Origin: Eudorina sp. 2006-703-Eu-15
Taxonomy: Eukaryota; Chlorophyta; Chlorophyceae; Chlamydomonadales; Volvocaceae
Direction: 5' to 3'
Assembly: GCA_003117195.1 (NCBI GenBank)
Contig: BDSI01000101.1
Span: forward strand, 154,756-218,755
DNA: 64,000 nucleotides
Made by a program: the position numbers and the translations under genes
The notes under the pieces: model-generated
Told to the model about the DNA's origin: nothing
The model's input: the letters and a program-made list of their open reading frames with translations, nothing else
Database searches by the model: none
Shown here: positions 26,251 through 36,900 of the stretch, one piece after another
How positions within the stretch are numbered: position 1 is the stretch's first letter
How the letters are laid out: every line of letters begins with the position of its first letter

Positions 26251-26602
26251 CTCAAATGGTACCCTAATAGATGTGGGTGTGACGCTTTTGGCTCACAGAG
26301 GGGCAGCGATCTGCGGCTGATATATGCCTATTTGCAGCAATCAATCGTCCAACTAGCTAATTTCCCCTTCCAACTTGGGCAGTTGTGTAATAGATGATTG
26401 CAAGAATTGGCGAAGGTTTTCGGGAAGTTTCGAGTGCGAGTGTACGCCGTACTGCTCTTCGCGACATGCTCTGCACAGGTTTTCTCATTTTCCACTTTTC
26501 AACAATATCGCGTACATCTTAGACATTCACAGGGTTCTTCGCGACTTCGGCACATAGTTACCAGTCTAATAATTGGCCTTTACCACTGACGCTAAGTGAA
26601 CG
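26251..26602. promoter_or_regulatory. Head-to-head intergenic region, HOP / small membrane protein
   Basis: 352 bp lie between the two start codons. It is AT-richer than its flanks. HOP is heat-inducible in many eukaryotes, but I do not see an unambiguous array of GAA/TTC heat-shock elements here. Confidence 0.45.
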
Positions 26603-27380
26603 ATGGGGTTATGGGGTTATATTATAGCGCAAACATCACAAAGCCCGGTGCGACTTATGGCGTTCGGCGCGTTCTGCGTGGGCGCGACGTGGCTTGTTGG
26701 TTCGGCGTTCAGCTCCATGACCACCAGTGGCCTTGACGTGAAACAGCGCAAGATGGTTGCGGAGGAGATGTCTGTCGAGAACAAGGTCCGTTGGGCGACT
26801 CGACATTTCGGAACGATCGCTTTAGACACGGCTACAGACCAACTGCTCGATTATTGCGCTTCCTTCCTTGCAGCGATTGGCCACCGCTGCCCAACAACGG
26901 TTGAGTGCCATGCTGAAGGACTTTTCAGAGGGCCGCGGCGACGATCATTGGCGAGCAGTGATGCGGTGCGAATTATTGGGGCTTTGAGCAGTACGAGATG
27001 CAGTACAAAACCTGTTACATGGTCGGAACCAAGCAAAGCCACCCTATATTTGATACCGGAAAGGGCACACCATTCCTCTGCAGCAACCCAGTAGCAAGTC
27101 TGCCACCCAGTTGCCTGTCCGCATTAACAATCATGTAAAGCATCCGTCAGTTCGTGATCCTGTGCCAGATGCAACAGACTGCACCTCATTTGCTTGGCAC
27201 CCCCTCCCGTTCGTTTATCTTCGCGCACTCCTGCGGACAGCACCCCTGCGCTTCACTGTTCCCTGTTCCCACTCGACGCCCTCGATCAGGGGCACGCTGG
27301 TTCCTCACCCTATGGCCGAGAGCAAGACCGAGGGCGTGGACCGCGAACGGCTCGCCAAGGCGCTGGATAGCGCCAAGTGA
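26603..27380 (+). CDS. Small single-pass membrane protein, unrecognised
   Basis: I do not recognise this gene. Proposed exons are 26603-26785, 26874-26965 and 27290-27380, in phase, giving 121 residues. The N-terminal exon begins MGLWGYIIAQTSQSPVRLM and has one hydrophobic segment at about residues 17-36 (MAFGAFCVGATWLVGSAF), followed by a charged helical stretch (VKQRKMVAEEMSVENK, RLATAAQQRLSAML). The last exon ends DRERLAKALDSAK. The first two exons look coding by composition and by the GTCCGT / TTGCAG splice pair. The third is less certain: without it the second exon runs to a stop near 26985, and a TGTAA at about 27134 would then be the natural mRNA end. A mitochondrial or organelle inner-membrane location is conceivable but unproven. 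Confidence 0.5.
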
Positions 27381-27728
27381 CACGGGATGGCGCTTCTCAG
27401 TATTACCCAGTTGTGGAACCACCTTGCACAACACTCTGATGCAGCACGGCATGCTGCGGCTGGTGACGACTTGGGGACATGGCGTACGGACTCCCCACGC
27501 CTTTGCCTAGCCGAACCTGGATGCCAGCGGACCCAGACCCATATGCAGTGTGCAGATCGGTCATCTCTGCGGACCTCGCCCTCCGCGGGGCCCTTGTCAT
27601 AATGCAGTGCAACGTAACACAATATGCATCAACAGCTTTGTAGCAGGATGAGCACCAACAGCACACCAGCAACACCTTCGTATGTCACATGGGGAGCGGC
27701 GGCGTCGCTAGGTCCCGCATGATCTCCC

Positions 27729-30700
27729 CTAGCGCCTGGCTGTCCGAGTCGGCTTCTTGGAGGCCTTTTCGGCGTTCTTGAACATTTCGTCGGCTTGTCG
27801 TTTGTTGTTGATTCGCTCCTCCTCCGCCCTGCGGCGACCACATCCGGCGGTTCGGACGTCAGCATCGGCGTTAACACAGCGTCATCAGACAGGGACTTAG
27901 TTGCATTCGCGCATGCGGCCACATACGGACACCGGGCAATCGCATTACAACAGCATCGACAGGAATACAGGACAGGACAACGCATGGCTTTGCACCCGCA
28001 GTGGTGGTCGTGGTTTTACATGACAGTTGGACGACTTATTCCACACAGGATCCAGCAGGTCCACCAGGCGAGCAGGAGAGGAGCAGAAGCTCATGAACGA
28101 TTCCCCATGAACGTCACGGCTGGTTCAGTGGCGGTTCGGTGCCAGGGGCCGAAGCGCCACGCAACTGCATGTTGGCGGCGCATGTGTGGTGCACCGGCGA
28201 CGGAAAGCCGCCGTGACGTCGGCAAAAGGCACCGTACTGCCAGTCGTCCGACGTAAGTAGGCCACATGGAAGTAGGCCATCTCGGATGTAAAACAGAGGC
28301 GGCCAAGGGGCCGCCTGTCAACGCCGTTTCGGGTCAGGTGTCCCCTGTCCCCCACCTGAGGATCATTGCCCTGGCAGCAGCGCAGCTTCAGTGTGTCTAA
28401 TGTCCAGTGCCCCCACCTGAGGAAGGCCTCCATGTCGTCCATCCGCTGGAAGTTGTCCACCAGGAACACGGGCAGCGGCTTGGGGGCGGCCACCGGCAGC
28501 TGCGCGCCCTGCTTCCGGAATTGCTTGAAGTCCGGCAGCTCAGCCTCCACCATGCCCCAGCTGTATGCACCGCCGCCGCCGCCGCTGCTGGCCGCGCCAG
28601 CGGTGCCGGCGCTGGGGCCGCTGACGAGCGGCTCCGCACTGCCGCTGCGGCACCGCGGAGGCAGCTGCTGTTCAGGGGTGGGCGCGAAGAGGTCCGTCTC
28701 CAGGACCACCTGCGCCGAGGCGTCCAGCAGCTCGGGGACTGGCGGCTCCTCCGCCTTGACTTTGCCGCCCAACAACAACACCTGGTCGTCAACGTCCCCA
28801 CCGCCCTTGGCCGCTGACTTCTTGCCCCTGCCTTTGGCCGCGGGGACGGGGCCGGGCCCCAACGACAGTGGCGGCTCCGCCTTCACTGTCGCAGCAGCGG
28901 GCGGTGCCGCGGCCCGCAGCCCCACGCTGCCCCGGCGGGCGTTACGTCCGGACGGATGCTGCGTCATCCATGGGGCCTCATCAACTGGCTCATGCTTCGC
29001 TGGACACCGTGATGGTGGGGCCGGGGAAGGCGACGGGTTCGTGGCTGCTGCTGCTGCGGCTGCCGCTGCTGTGCGGCTAAACGGGTTAGACGCGGGTGGT
29101 TGCGAGACAGCGGCCGCAGTGCCGTTTCTGGTCCCGGCAACGGTTGCGGCAGCCGTAGCCAGTCGCCGCCGTTTCGGGGCCGGCGCGTCCTCGTGCACGC
29201 CGTTCGCCTCGGCATGCTGCTCCGGTTGCTGTCCCTCCGGCGGCGCCATGGCGGCGCTGACGGTCGTTGGGGGAGCCAAGTCTGGAGGGGTCGGCGAGGA
29301 GGGGACCCAGAGCAACAGGTGGAGCGCAGGGAGCACGACGGGGTGAAGAGATTGGGTTGATTACTCGCGCCAGGAAGCGTGCTACAACGCGCGGCCGCCT
29401 TGCCAAGCTGGTTGGGGTGTGCGGACCGTTGACATTATATGTATGTTGTTCGAATAGATGCGGATTTCTGCGGGCAGGAATGTAAACCAAACCGCACCGC
29501 ATGAAGCCCAGGCGCAGCGCTACTGCTGACGATGTGCAGGTGCCCCAAAAGGACCACATCCAATCCCTGCGAAAACACCAGCCCCTGCCATAGGGGACCG
29601 CCACGATGTCGTCGCTCTTGCTCTCGATCGTCGACTGGGGCCCACCCGTGTCAGGCCCCACGTATGGGCACACATGTCGACAGCGCATCCGGGCGATGAG
29701 AGCAGCCCCAACCACCACAGGCTGCTGCCACCTCCCCGCCAGCAGCCTCACAGAAGCCGGGCAGGAGGCCCGGGCCTCTCCATAACGCAAATCTTGCGCC
29801 GTACATCCACTATCGTACGTCCCAGTCGTTTTCCGCGAACCCCTTCCTTTCTCTGGGGCCCTTTAGAAATTACCTTCTGGACGTCGGGTCACCACCATCC
29901 AGCCCTCGGGGCCCTGAGCAGCCGCCGCATCAGCGGGGTGCGGGGCGCTGGTGTCCATGGCTTCCGGAGCTTGGGCGGGTGCCTGCGGTCAGGAACATGA
30001 GGGCGCAAGGGGTACCACGATGGCGGACGCATGCCGTCCCCCGTATTACGGCGAAAGGACCAACTCGGTGTAATCGGTCTTGAGCAGTCCGCCTTGTCGG
30101 GTCCTGGGGCTTCAACTGTATCTGGCCTGTACCACTGAGTGAGCTGTAGTACATCCGTGCCGTCTGCGTCATGGCGCACAGGCGCATCTTCACAAGGGCA
30201 CCTGGCCCAACGCCACACAGCGGTCCAGAACCCGCCCCGCTGCTTACCTCCCCGGATTCGGGTGGGAGGTACTACGCCTGGCAGCGCAGCCGTTTTTCCC
30301 AACAGTTATTACTCTGAACATAGCAACACTCCCACATAAACACTATGGATCGGCGTCTACATGGCCGAACTGACTTGAGGTAGATCGTGTTCGTTTCGAT
30401 TCTAAACTTCCAGTCAATGGAAGGTCACGGTCAAGTGGACGTCGTCATATTGCTGGAGTTCCTAATGCAGTTCACTCTCCATCGGACCCTAGATCACCAA
30501 TTTCCTATAGCCCCCGGAGTCACGCTTCCTCACATTCCTTGCATGTCACACCCTCCGCCCTCCACCTTCCCGGCCGCCAACGTCCCCATTACCGGGTGCC
30601 TGCGACCTTTGCTGCCCCCGCACCTCACCACCCACCTGCCCCTGCACAGCACCACCCACCTGTCTCTGCACATGCACCCCGGGTCGCTGTTCAACTGCTC

Positions 30701-33175
30701 CCCCGCCCTGGGCTCCGTCGTCGCCGTCGTCGTCCTCATCCGCCGCCTGCGTCACGTCCGAGTCCGCCTGATCCCACGACATCGCAGGCTGCTGGGCCGA
30801 GCCGTCACCTGGCCGCGATGATCTCCTCAGCACCAGCTGCCGTACATCGTCCGGGCCCAGCGCCAGAATGCCCATCTGCGGCCACCAGCCCCACCGAATC
30901 CTGTCACTCAGCACAAACCAGTCACCCAGGTGCAAACACTGTTGCGCAACGTGCCGCGGCGGCGACGCAGGCCGCGCGCGCGATAAGCGCCAATATCACA
31001 CACAGTTCGCACAGTATCTACGGCCTGTGTGTTTCGGGCAGGTTTCTTGTTAAACACCCAGTTCGCACTATCTTCAGGGTTGAGCATGAGCCGCGCGCGT
31101 GTCGAGGGTGAGCTCGTTCCGCTCAGCACAGCGCACCACGTACCAACAGCTGCTCCGTGCTCAACGCGTCCCGGCAGCTGCCGCCGCCCTCTGACTGCTC
31201 CGCCAAGATCACATCCGCAGCGCCCGATGGCCCGTCCCCCGGGCTGTGCGCAACGCGCCCCCCCAGCTCCCTCAGTAGCGCCTCCAGCCCCGAATCCTGC
31301 AGACCATGTCCCCCGGGGCGGGGCCAAGGAGGGGGTCGATGCCGCTCTGTTGCAAGGCAGTGTGGTAGGCTTCCGACCCCATGCATCGTCGCACATCCCA
31401 TAAGCTTCAATGCAGGGTTTGCACGGGAACAATGCACCCGTGGGGCAGCCATGCCGCAGCAGCGCAGTGCCAGAGGATGGCGCATGGAGCTGCCCTTAAG
31501 TGCTGCCACGTCCCGAGCTCAACCAAACACAGCCCCCCACCTGCCAAGCGCTGCTGTAGCCGAAGGTAAAGCCGGCGAGGAGGCCTTGGTGCCCGACGGG
31601 GCCCTTGAGGGGCACCCGAGTCGGCGGCAGTGAGGGGCCCAGGTGCAGCTCCGCCACGTCGGGCGGGCGCGGCAGCGGACCCACCATCAGCCCCGCCGAG
31701 GCGATACCTGAGAGCCTAAGGTGCATCAGGGTGGGGGCAGCGCGAGCAGTGGGGGCGCTTCCGTGACAGGGCAGACAGACGGCCGGTCGCTGTCACCAAC
31801 GGTCCCCCACGCTACGAATCTACTACGGGGTTACCCCCTTATGGCGCCACGTGCCTTAAACGCCGGCACTGCGCACCGGGTCATCGTTGTAACACGAATC
31901 CCGGATCCTCACCAGCCGAGTCCCGTGAACGGGATGCCGCGCATCGTTCCCTGTATGATTGCGGACCAGACGGGGTCCCCTGGGTCGTACAAGACATGCG
32001 TGGTGCTCTCGTCGCAGCGGTGCACCACCGCCGCACCTGCAGGCCGGGGCGTTCGGAGGACGCACGCACGGGATCCTCCCATCAAATTACAGATGGCAGA
32101 AACTGGAAAGAGGACCATGTCACATTCCTGACGGATTGACAGCTGCACAACAGCGCGCGGGGCCATAAGACCACGAGCCCCAACCCCTTGTAGGCTTCTG
32201 GGCCTGCTGCCTTCTGCGCGCTCATGCTTTGGAAATGCCGGTCCCCATCTGCCTGTGTGTGTGCTACGGCTGCGATGGACACGCCACGAACGTCAGGCAC
32301 CAGCGCAACCCCCCTGCGCTCCCTCGCCGTGGTGCCATGGGAGCGGCGACCCACCTGCCGCAGCCGCCACTGCCCGCACGCGAGCCAGCTGTTGGTGGGC
32401 CGGGTGCACCGCCAGCACCACAGGGACCTGCTCGACACTGGGAATGACGAATCGGGCCGGACAGAGCAGGGAAGGTGTTAGGCACAGGGATCCTCGCCCC
32501 GCGCGCCTTCCCGAGAGACAATGCTCACACAGCCCGTCCAGACGTTCGCCTGCCCCGACCAAGCAACATGATACACTGGCGCTCAATTAACCCCTCGCGG
32601 GCTGCTGAGGATTGTCTCACACGAGAACGGCTTTGGGCGCCAGCTGCACGACGTCGCCAGCTTTCAGCTCCTGGCTGCCGCCCAATGCCATCTTCTGCCC
32701 ATTGACGGAGGTGCCGAAACGGCTCCTATCTGTTGCCCAAGCAGAGTTCGGGGCACGCGTAGGCTCAAGGCAGGGTCACGGCAGGTTGCCCCCGGATGCA
32801 GAAATGGTGAGCTGAAAACAGGGGTAAGGAACACTCGGGCTGAATGCAGCCACATGGCCACAGCCTGGCCAGCTGGATAACCGGGCTAACTGTCAAGACC
32901 CCAACGACCTGCGCGGGAAACTTACGACTGGGCGACCAACCTGTGATCACCAAGCAACTTGATGGACAGCCATCCTTATCGTCGGACTTTAACCAAAGGA
33001 CTGCATGGATTTTGCTGACGCTCTTCTCGGGAACGACGATGTCTGGTCTGGTGTCTGCTTTCGCGGGCGGGCGACCAACTGTCACCTCCCGGGGTTTATC
33101 TGAATCTCCACACGTAATGACATGGATTTCGGGTTGCTGATGCCCTCCAATCTCAACACGGACGGCCCACACCAT
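27729..33175 (-). CDS. NBS1: NBS1/nibrin homologue, MRN double-strand-break repair complex
   Basis: Regulatory subunit of Mre11-Rad50-Nbs1, which senses DNA breaks in the nucleus. Clear exons: 32941-33175, 32623-32729, 32355-32427, 31913-32036, about 31541-31709, 31144-31296, about 30930 downward, 29877-29990, 28417 to about 29285, and 27729-27828. An FHA domain comes first (PEKSVSKIHAVLW, RFGTSVNGQKM), followed directly by BRCT1 (VVHRCDESTTHVLYD) and BRCT2 (AGFTFGY, LEALLRELGGRV). After a Pro/Ala-rich region with KRRRL, the motif PDFKQFRKQG matches the Mre11-binding FKxFRK core of eukaryotic NBS1. The last exon joins in phase after MEAFLR and encodes a helix with ADEMFKNAEK, like the acidic tail of plant and animal NBS1. 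The phase between the BRCT1 exon and the next, and exons between about 29290 and 30930, are unresolved. 553 residues or more. Divergent from CYP38. Confidence 0.85.
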
Positions 33176-33405
33176 CGCCTCGACAGCCCAGATAAATTTT
33201 TCCGTAGCTAAGATTTTAAACACCACGCATAACACATTCAGGACATATATGGCTTCTTGCTAAATGACGAGAAGTCGGTTACTTCGAAATTACGAGAAAT
33301 CCACACAAATCAAAGGAGAGCGTAAGGCCCTTTACTGAACTATAGTTGCGGAAGTTGAGCAGGTCATCTAGTAGAGTTGAGTTTCGCTGATTTGATCGTA
33401 GCGAT
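33176..33405. promoter_or_regulatory. Head-to-head intergenic region, NBS1 / CYP38
   Basis: Only 230 bp separate the two start codons, and the stretch is AT-rich. It probably serves as a bidirectional promoter for a nuclear repair gene and a plastid-protein gene. No named element is clear. Confidence 0.55.
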
Positions 33406-36187
33406 ATGGCAGCTCTCATGAACGCCACTCGGCAGGGCAAGGTCGTTCGCACCGGCCTTGCATGCCTGGTACCTCGCACGCCGCGTGCGGCATCTTTCGT
33501 TTGCAAGGCCAATGCTAACAAAAATGTAGCGAGTAACGAGGTATGCATCCTGCTGTAGCACATTATCAGCTTCTATCCGTAAACCGTCCGGGATACTCGG
33601 AATTGTACGCAACCTTTGCAGACCGGTACCCGCAGCACATGGCAACAAGCGGCCGTTGGACTTGCAAGTGCGGCGGCGATTGTCATGGGCACTTTCAGCC
33701 CACTTGTGGTTAGTGCTCGTCACCTCCGGATGTTTGTGGTTGCTTGCATACGTCGCGACCACTCGATGTCCGTCTTTCGCAGCTCGAACCGCCGCCCGCG
33801 CAAGCTATTCTGGTCGCCAGCGATCCTGTGAAGAACGCTCAGGCGATCCTGCGTAACGCGTTGCCTGTCACCAACAAGCCGATCCGTCAAATTCAGGTGG
33901 ACGAGGGGTTTGCATGGCCCGATACATGTTTCATCCACAGACTAATATGTATCTCATCACTTACAGAAAGAGCTGGAGGGCATCAGCGAAGCGCTGAGGA
34001 TTCCGGGGTCGAAGTCCCTTGGGCCAGTGGCGCGGGTAAGGCGCAGTTGCCGTCAGATATTCGAAATCAGAATGCCCCAGCTTAACAACCCATCATCGCC
34101 CCGCAGGCTGTCCGGGCTTCCCAGGACCTGCTGACTCGTCAGAAAGACGCCATCGTCAAGGATTTCGCGCCGGAGAAGAAGGTGCGCAGGCTGCTGTGGC
34201 TCATGCACATAAGGGCGCAGGGAATGGCTTCTTACTTGTGCAATGGGTGTCACCCCTTCATGTGCGGACGAGCCTCCCATGATTGTGTTTTTACACAGCT
34301 GCCAGTCATAACCCTGTTGATGGCTGCCAACCGCATTTGCATTGACTCTGCGCCACGTGATCTGTCCACCGCAAGCGCCTTTGCCCCGCAACACGCGCTT
34401 ACCGGCTGGCTCCCAGACTCGCTACTGCTGGCTCCCAGGCTGCTCCCCACTGAAGGCTTATTACGCACACGGGTTTTTCACGTTCCCTTACAGGAGTATG
34501 GTTTGGAAAATATCGAGAAGCTGCAGGCGGCGCTTAACGACTTCCAGGCCACGGTGGAGGCCAAGGACAAGCAGGCGGTGCCCATCAAGCAGCGCGAGGC
34601 GCTCAGCTATGTGGGGAACATCGAGGAGGCCATGGTGAAGGGCTTCCCTTTCCAAGTGCCTGCGGAGTACGCGGACCGCCCGCTGCTGCTGGTGAGTGAT
34701 TGCGTTGGGATCCATGTGGGTCGGCGGGGGCGGGAATCGGGGGTGAGGGATTCGCACCTCCGCGGGTCTGGCGCGGGTTTTTCAGCTGCATTCAGCCAGC
34801 CGGCTGAAAGCGCGTTGCCCATAAGCAGCGGTCCAACGTTTAGCCAACTGTGGAGCGCTGCCCTGACACTCCTGAGTAGCGGGAGCGATGTGCTGGGAAA
34901 CGTTGCCCGATGGGGGCAACGTTGCCCGATGGCGTTCCGACGAACGTATGTCCCGCGGTCGGCCCAGGTCGGTCCCACCCCGGGCCATGCACGTGAGGAT
35001 AGAGGCTCTTGAGGCGGAGCGCGGAAGTACTCAGCTTGTGCCAATATCGATCAGCCCATCGCCGCGCTCGTTGAGACATTGCAACGGGGGCCGCTTGTCT
35101 GTGGCCATGTCAGGCCCCGCGAAACCATCTCATCCCCCGTTCATGGTAGGGCCGCGCGACGCTGGAGATGAAGACCTACGCCCGCGAGACACCCGAGGGG
35201 CCGCAGACATTCGTGCAGACGATCGTCCTGGACGGCTACAACGCGCCGGTGTCCGCGGGTCAATTCCTGGACCTGGTGCTGCGGGGCTTCTACGACAACA
35301 TGGAGATTCAGCGCGCGGACGGCTTCGTGGTGCAAACCGGTGACCCAGAAGGGCCCGCGGACGGCTTCGTGGACCCCAAGACGGGCGAGATCCGCCGGTA
35401 AGGAGCATGACGTGGTCGACTCGGCACCTGTTGCGGGGCCCGGGGGTCAGCGACCTGGCTGTTGCGGCCGAGCCTGCTGGCAAGAGGCCTGCTGCGCATA
35501 GCGCAGGATTGGAAATGCGTAGCGATCGTTTTGCGTCCCTACGCCCTGGCCCATGCTGTGTCATCATGAAAGACTGTCATCCACAGCTGCGTGTCGGGAT
35601 GTGCGATGTTGCGGTGTGCTGCCTTCCGACCCGCAGCGTGCCCTTCGAGGTCAAGGTCATTGGCGACAAGGAGCCCATCTACGATTTCACGCTGGAGGAT
35701 CTGGGCCGCGTGAACGAGCAGCCCGTGCTGCCGTTCAACGCGTACGGCACCCTGGCCTGGGCGCGCAATGAGTTCGAGAACAACTCGGCTTCCAGCCAGG
35801 TGTTCTTCCTCTTGAAGGAGAGCGAGCTCACGCCCACCGGGTCAAACCTGCTGGACGGCCGCTTCGCCGTGTTCGGCTACATCACGCAGGGCCAGGATGC
35901 GTTGGCAGACTTCAAGGTGCCATGGGGAAAAAGTGCTGCGACGCAATGGCACACAAATACTTGATGTTTCTCGCAAATGATCGGGTTGTGGTTTCGCACG
36001 CAGGGCCTTCTGGCCTACTAACATCCCTTCCCTGGACAACAGCACAGTATGAGCTCTACCTCAAAGGCCGTGCAATCCCTTAGACTGATTATGGTTGCGC
36101 CGACCAAACCCCATGCTGCAGGTGGGCGACAAGATCGAGTACATCAAGGTGCTGGATGGCGCACAGAACCTGAAGAACGGGCCCTGA
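33406..36187 (+). CDS. CYP38: Thylakoid-lumen cyclophilin-like protein CYP38 (TLP40 type)
   Basis: Lumenal immunophilin needed for photosystem II assembly in plants. Nine exons in phase: 33406-33540, 33622-33708, 33783-33896, 33967-34035, 34107-34181, 34494-34691, 35150-35397, 35637-35916, 36122-36187; 423 residues, close to the plant protein. A basic Ser/Ala-rich stroma transit peptide comes first ([17 protein letters not shown]), then a hydrophobic lumen-targeting segment ([16 protein letters not shown]) ending in an AQA cleavage-type motif before ILVASDP. The N-terminal helical bundle follows ([33 protein letters not shown]), then the cyclophilin-like barrel ([49 protein letters not shown]). 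As in the plant protein, the barrel departs from catalytic cyclophilins, so a regulatory rather than prolyl-isomerase role is likely. A TGTAA lies about 270 bp after the stop. Confidence 0.97.
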
Positions 36188-36459
36188 CGCGCTGGCGTGA
36201 AGGACGCGAAGTTTTGACGCACTTTCGGGCTCTTCTCCTAATAACCCACACAGATGTGTGATGGCTGGGAAATTTCCACGTGGGGAAATTTTGGCATTCA
36301 TTTTTGCCGTACGGCGCGATTTCTTCGGTTATACGGTTTTTGTTGTTTCGTTGGTTGGAGTACAGGAGAACAGGACACACCGGAAGGCCGGATGGTTGTA
36401 TGTTACCCAGTGATCTGTATAAGCGGATCATCGAGGCTGTGAAATCGTTGATCACTGAG

Positions 36460-36464
36460 TGTAA
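36460..36464 (+). terminator. TGTAA polyadenylation signal, CYP38
   Basis: The motif lies about 270 bp after the CYP38 stop and about 100 bp before the TIM8 start, which fits a short 3' untranslated region and a tightly packed gene pair. Confidence 0.55.
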
Positions 36465-36567
36465 AGCGCCCAGATCTGTCTCGGTAAATTAGACCCTCAT
36501 ATCACATTAAGGCTGAATTATAAGCCTGCAATACTGCCAGCACCTGCTTATACACAAGCATATCGCC

Positions 36568-36900
36568 ATGGCTGCGCCGACTGACCAGGCAGTGTCTCCA
36601 GAGCTCCAGCAATTCATCGCTCGCGAATCTCAAGTAGCACAAATTCAGAGTATGATTGCAACTCTTACAGATGTCAGTCATGCCGTTTCGCTGTCTTCCT
36701 TCGGCACTGTACGTAATTTGCCTTGGGGGTTCCATATGCTTCTGCAGGTCTGCTGGGACACTTGCATACAATCACCGGGCAGCTACCTGTCAAGCAAGGA
36801 ATCATCCTGCCTTGAGAACTGCGCACGCCGTTTCGTCGAGACGACGCAATACATCCTTCAAAGGGCTGCCCACAAAGCAGATTCGGGCTCCGGCTTCTGA
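36568..36900 (+). CDS. TIM8: Small mitochondrial Tim chaperone, TIM8 type
   Basis: Intermembrane-space chaperone that carries hydrophobic precursors from TOM to the inner-membrane translocase, normally as a hexamer with Tim13. Two exons in phase, 36568-36672 and 36748-36900, give 85 residues, the normal size. The twin Cx3C motif is complete: CWDTC and CLENC with 14 residues between them, which form the two disulfides of the family. The flanking helices also fit (SPELQQFIARESQVAQIQSM; ARRFVETTQYILQRA). No presequence is expected and none is seen. It is assigned to Tim8 rather than Tim9/10/13 from the overall pattern (ELQQFIxxE start, CWDxC); a different small Tim is the main alternative. It lies 380 bp behind CYP38 on the same strand. 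Confidence 0.93.
   Translation: MAAPTDQAVSPELQQFIARESQVAQIQSMIATLTDVSHAVSLSSFGTVRNLPWGFHMLLQVCWDTCIQSPGSYLSSKESSCLENCARRFVETTQYILQRAAHKADSGSGF

Noticed and set aside
28417..29249. Separate nuclear protein starting MAPPEGQQ
   Set aside because: At first it looked like its own gene. The FKxFRK motif and the in-phase last exon mark it as the C-terminal half of NBS1.
28366..29346. 326-codon plus-strand frame
   Set aside because: It is antisense to the NBS1 C-terminal exon, where the minus strand carries KRRRL, FKQFRK and an in-phase final exon. Long antisense frames are expected at this GC content.
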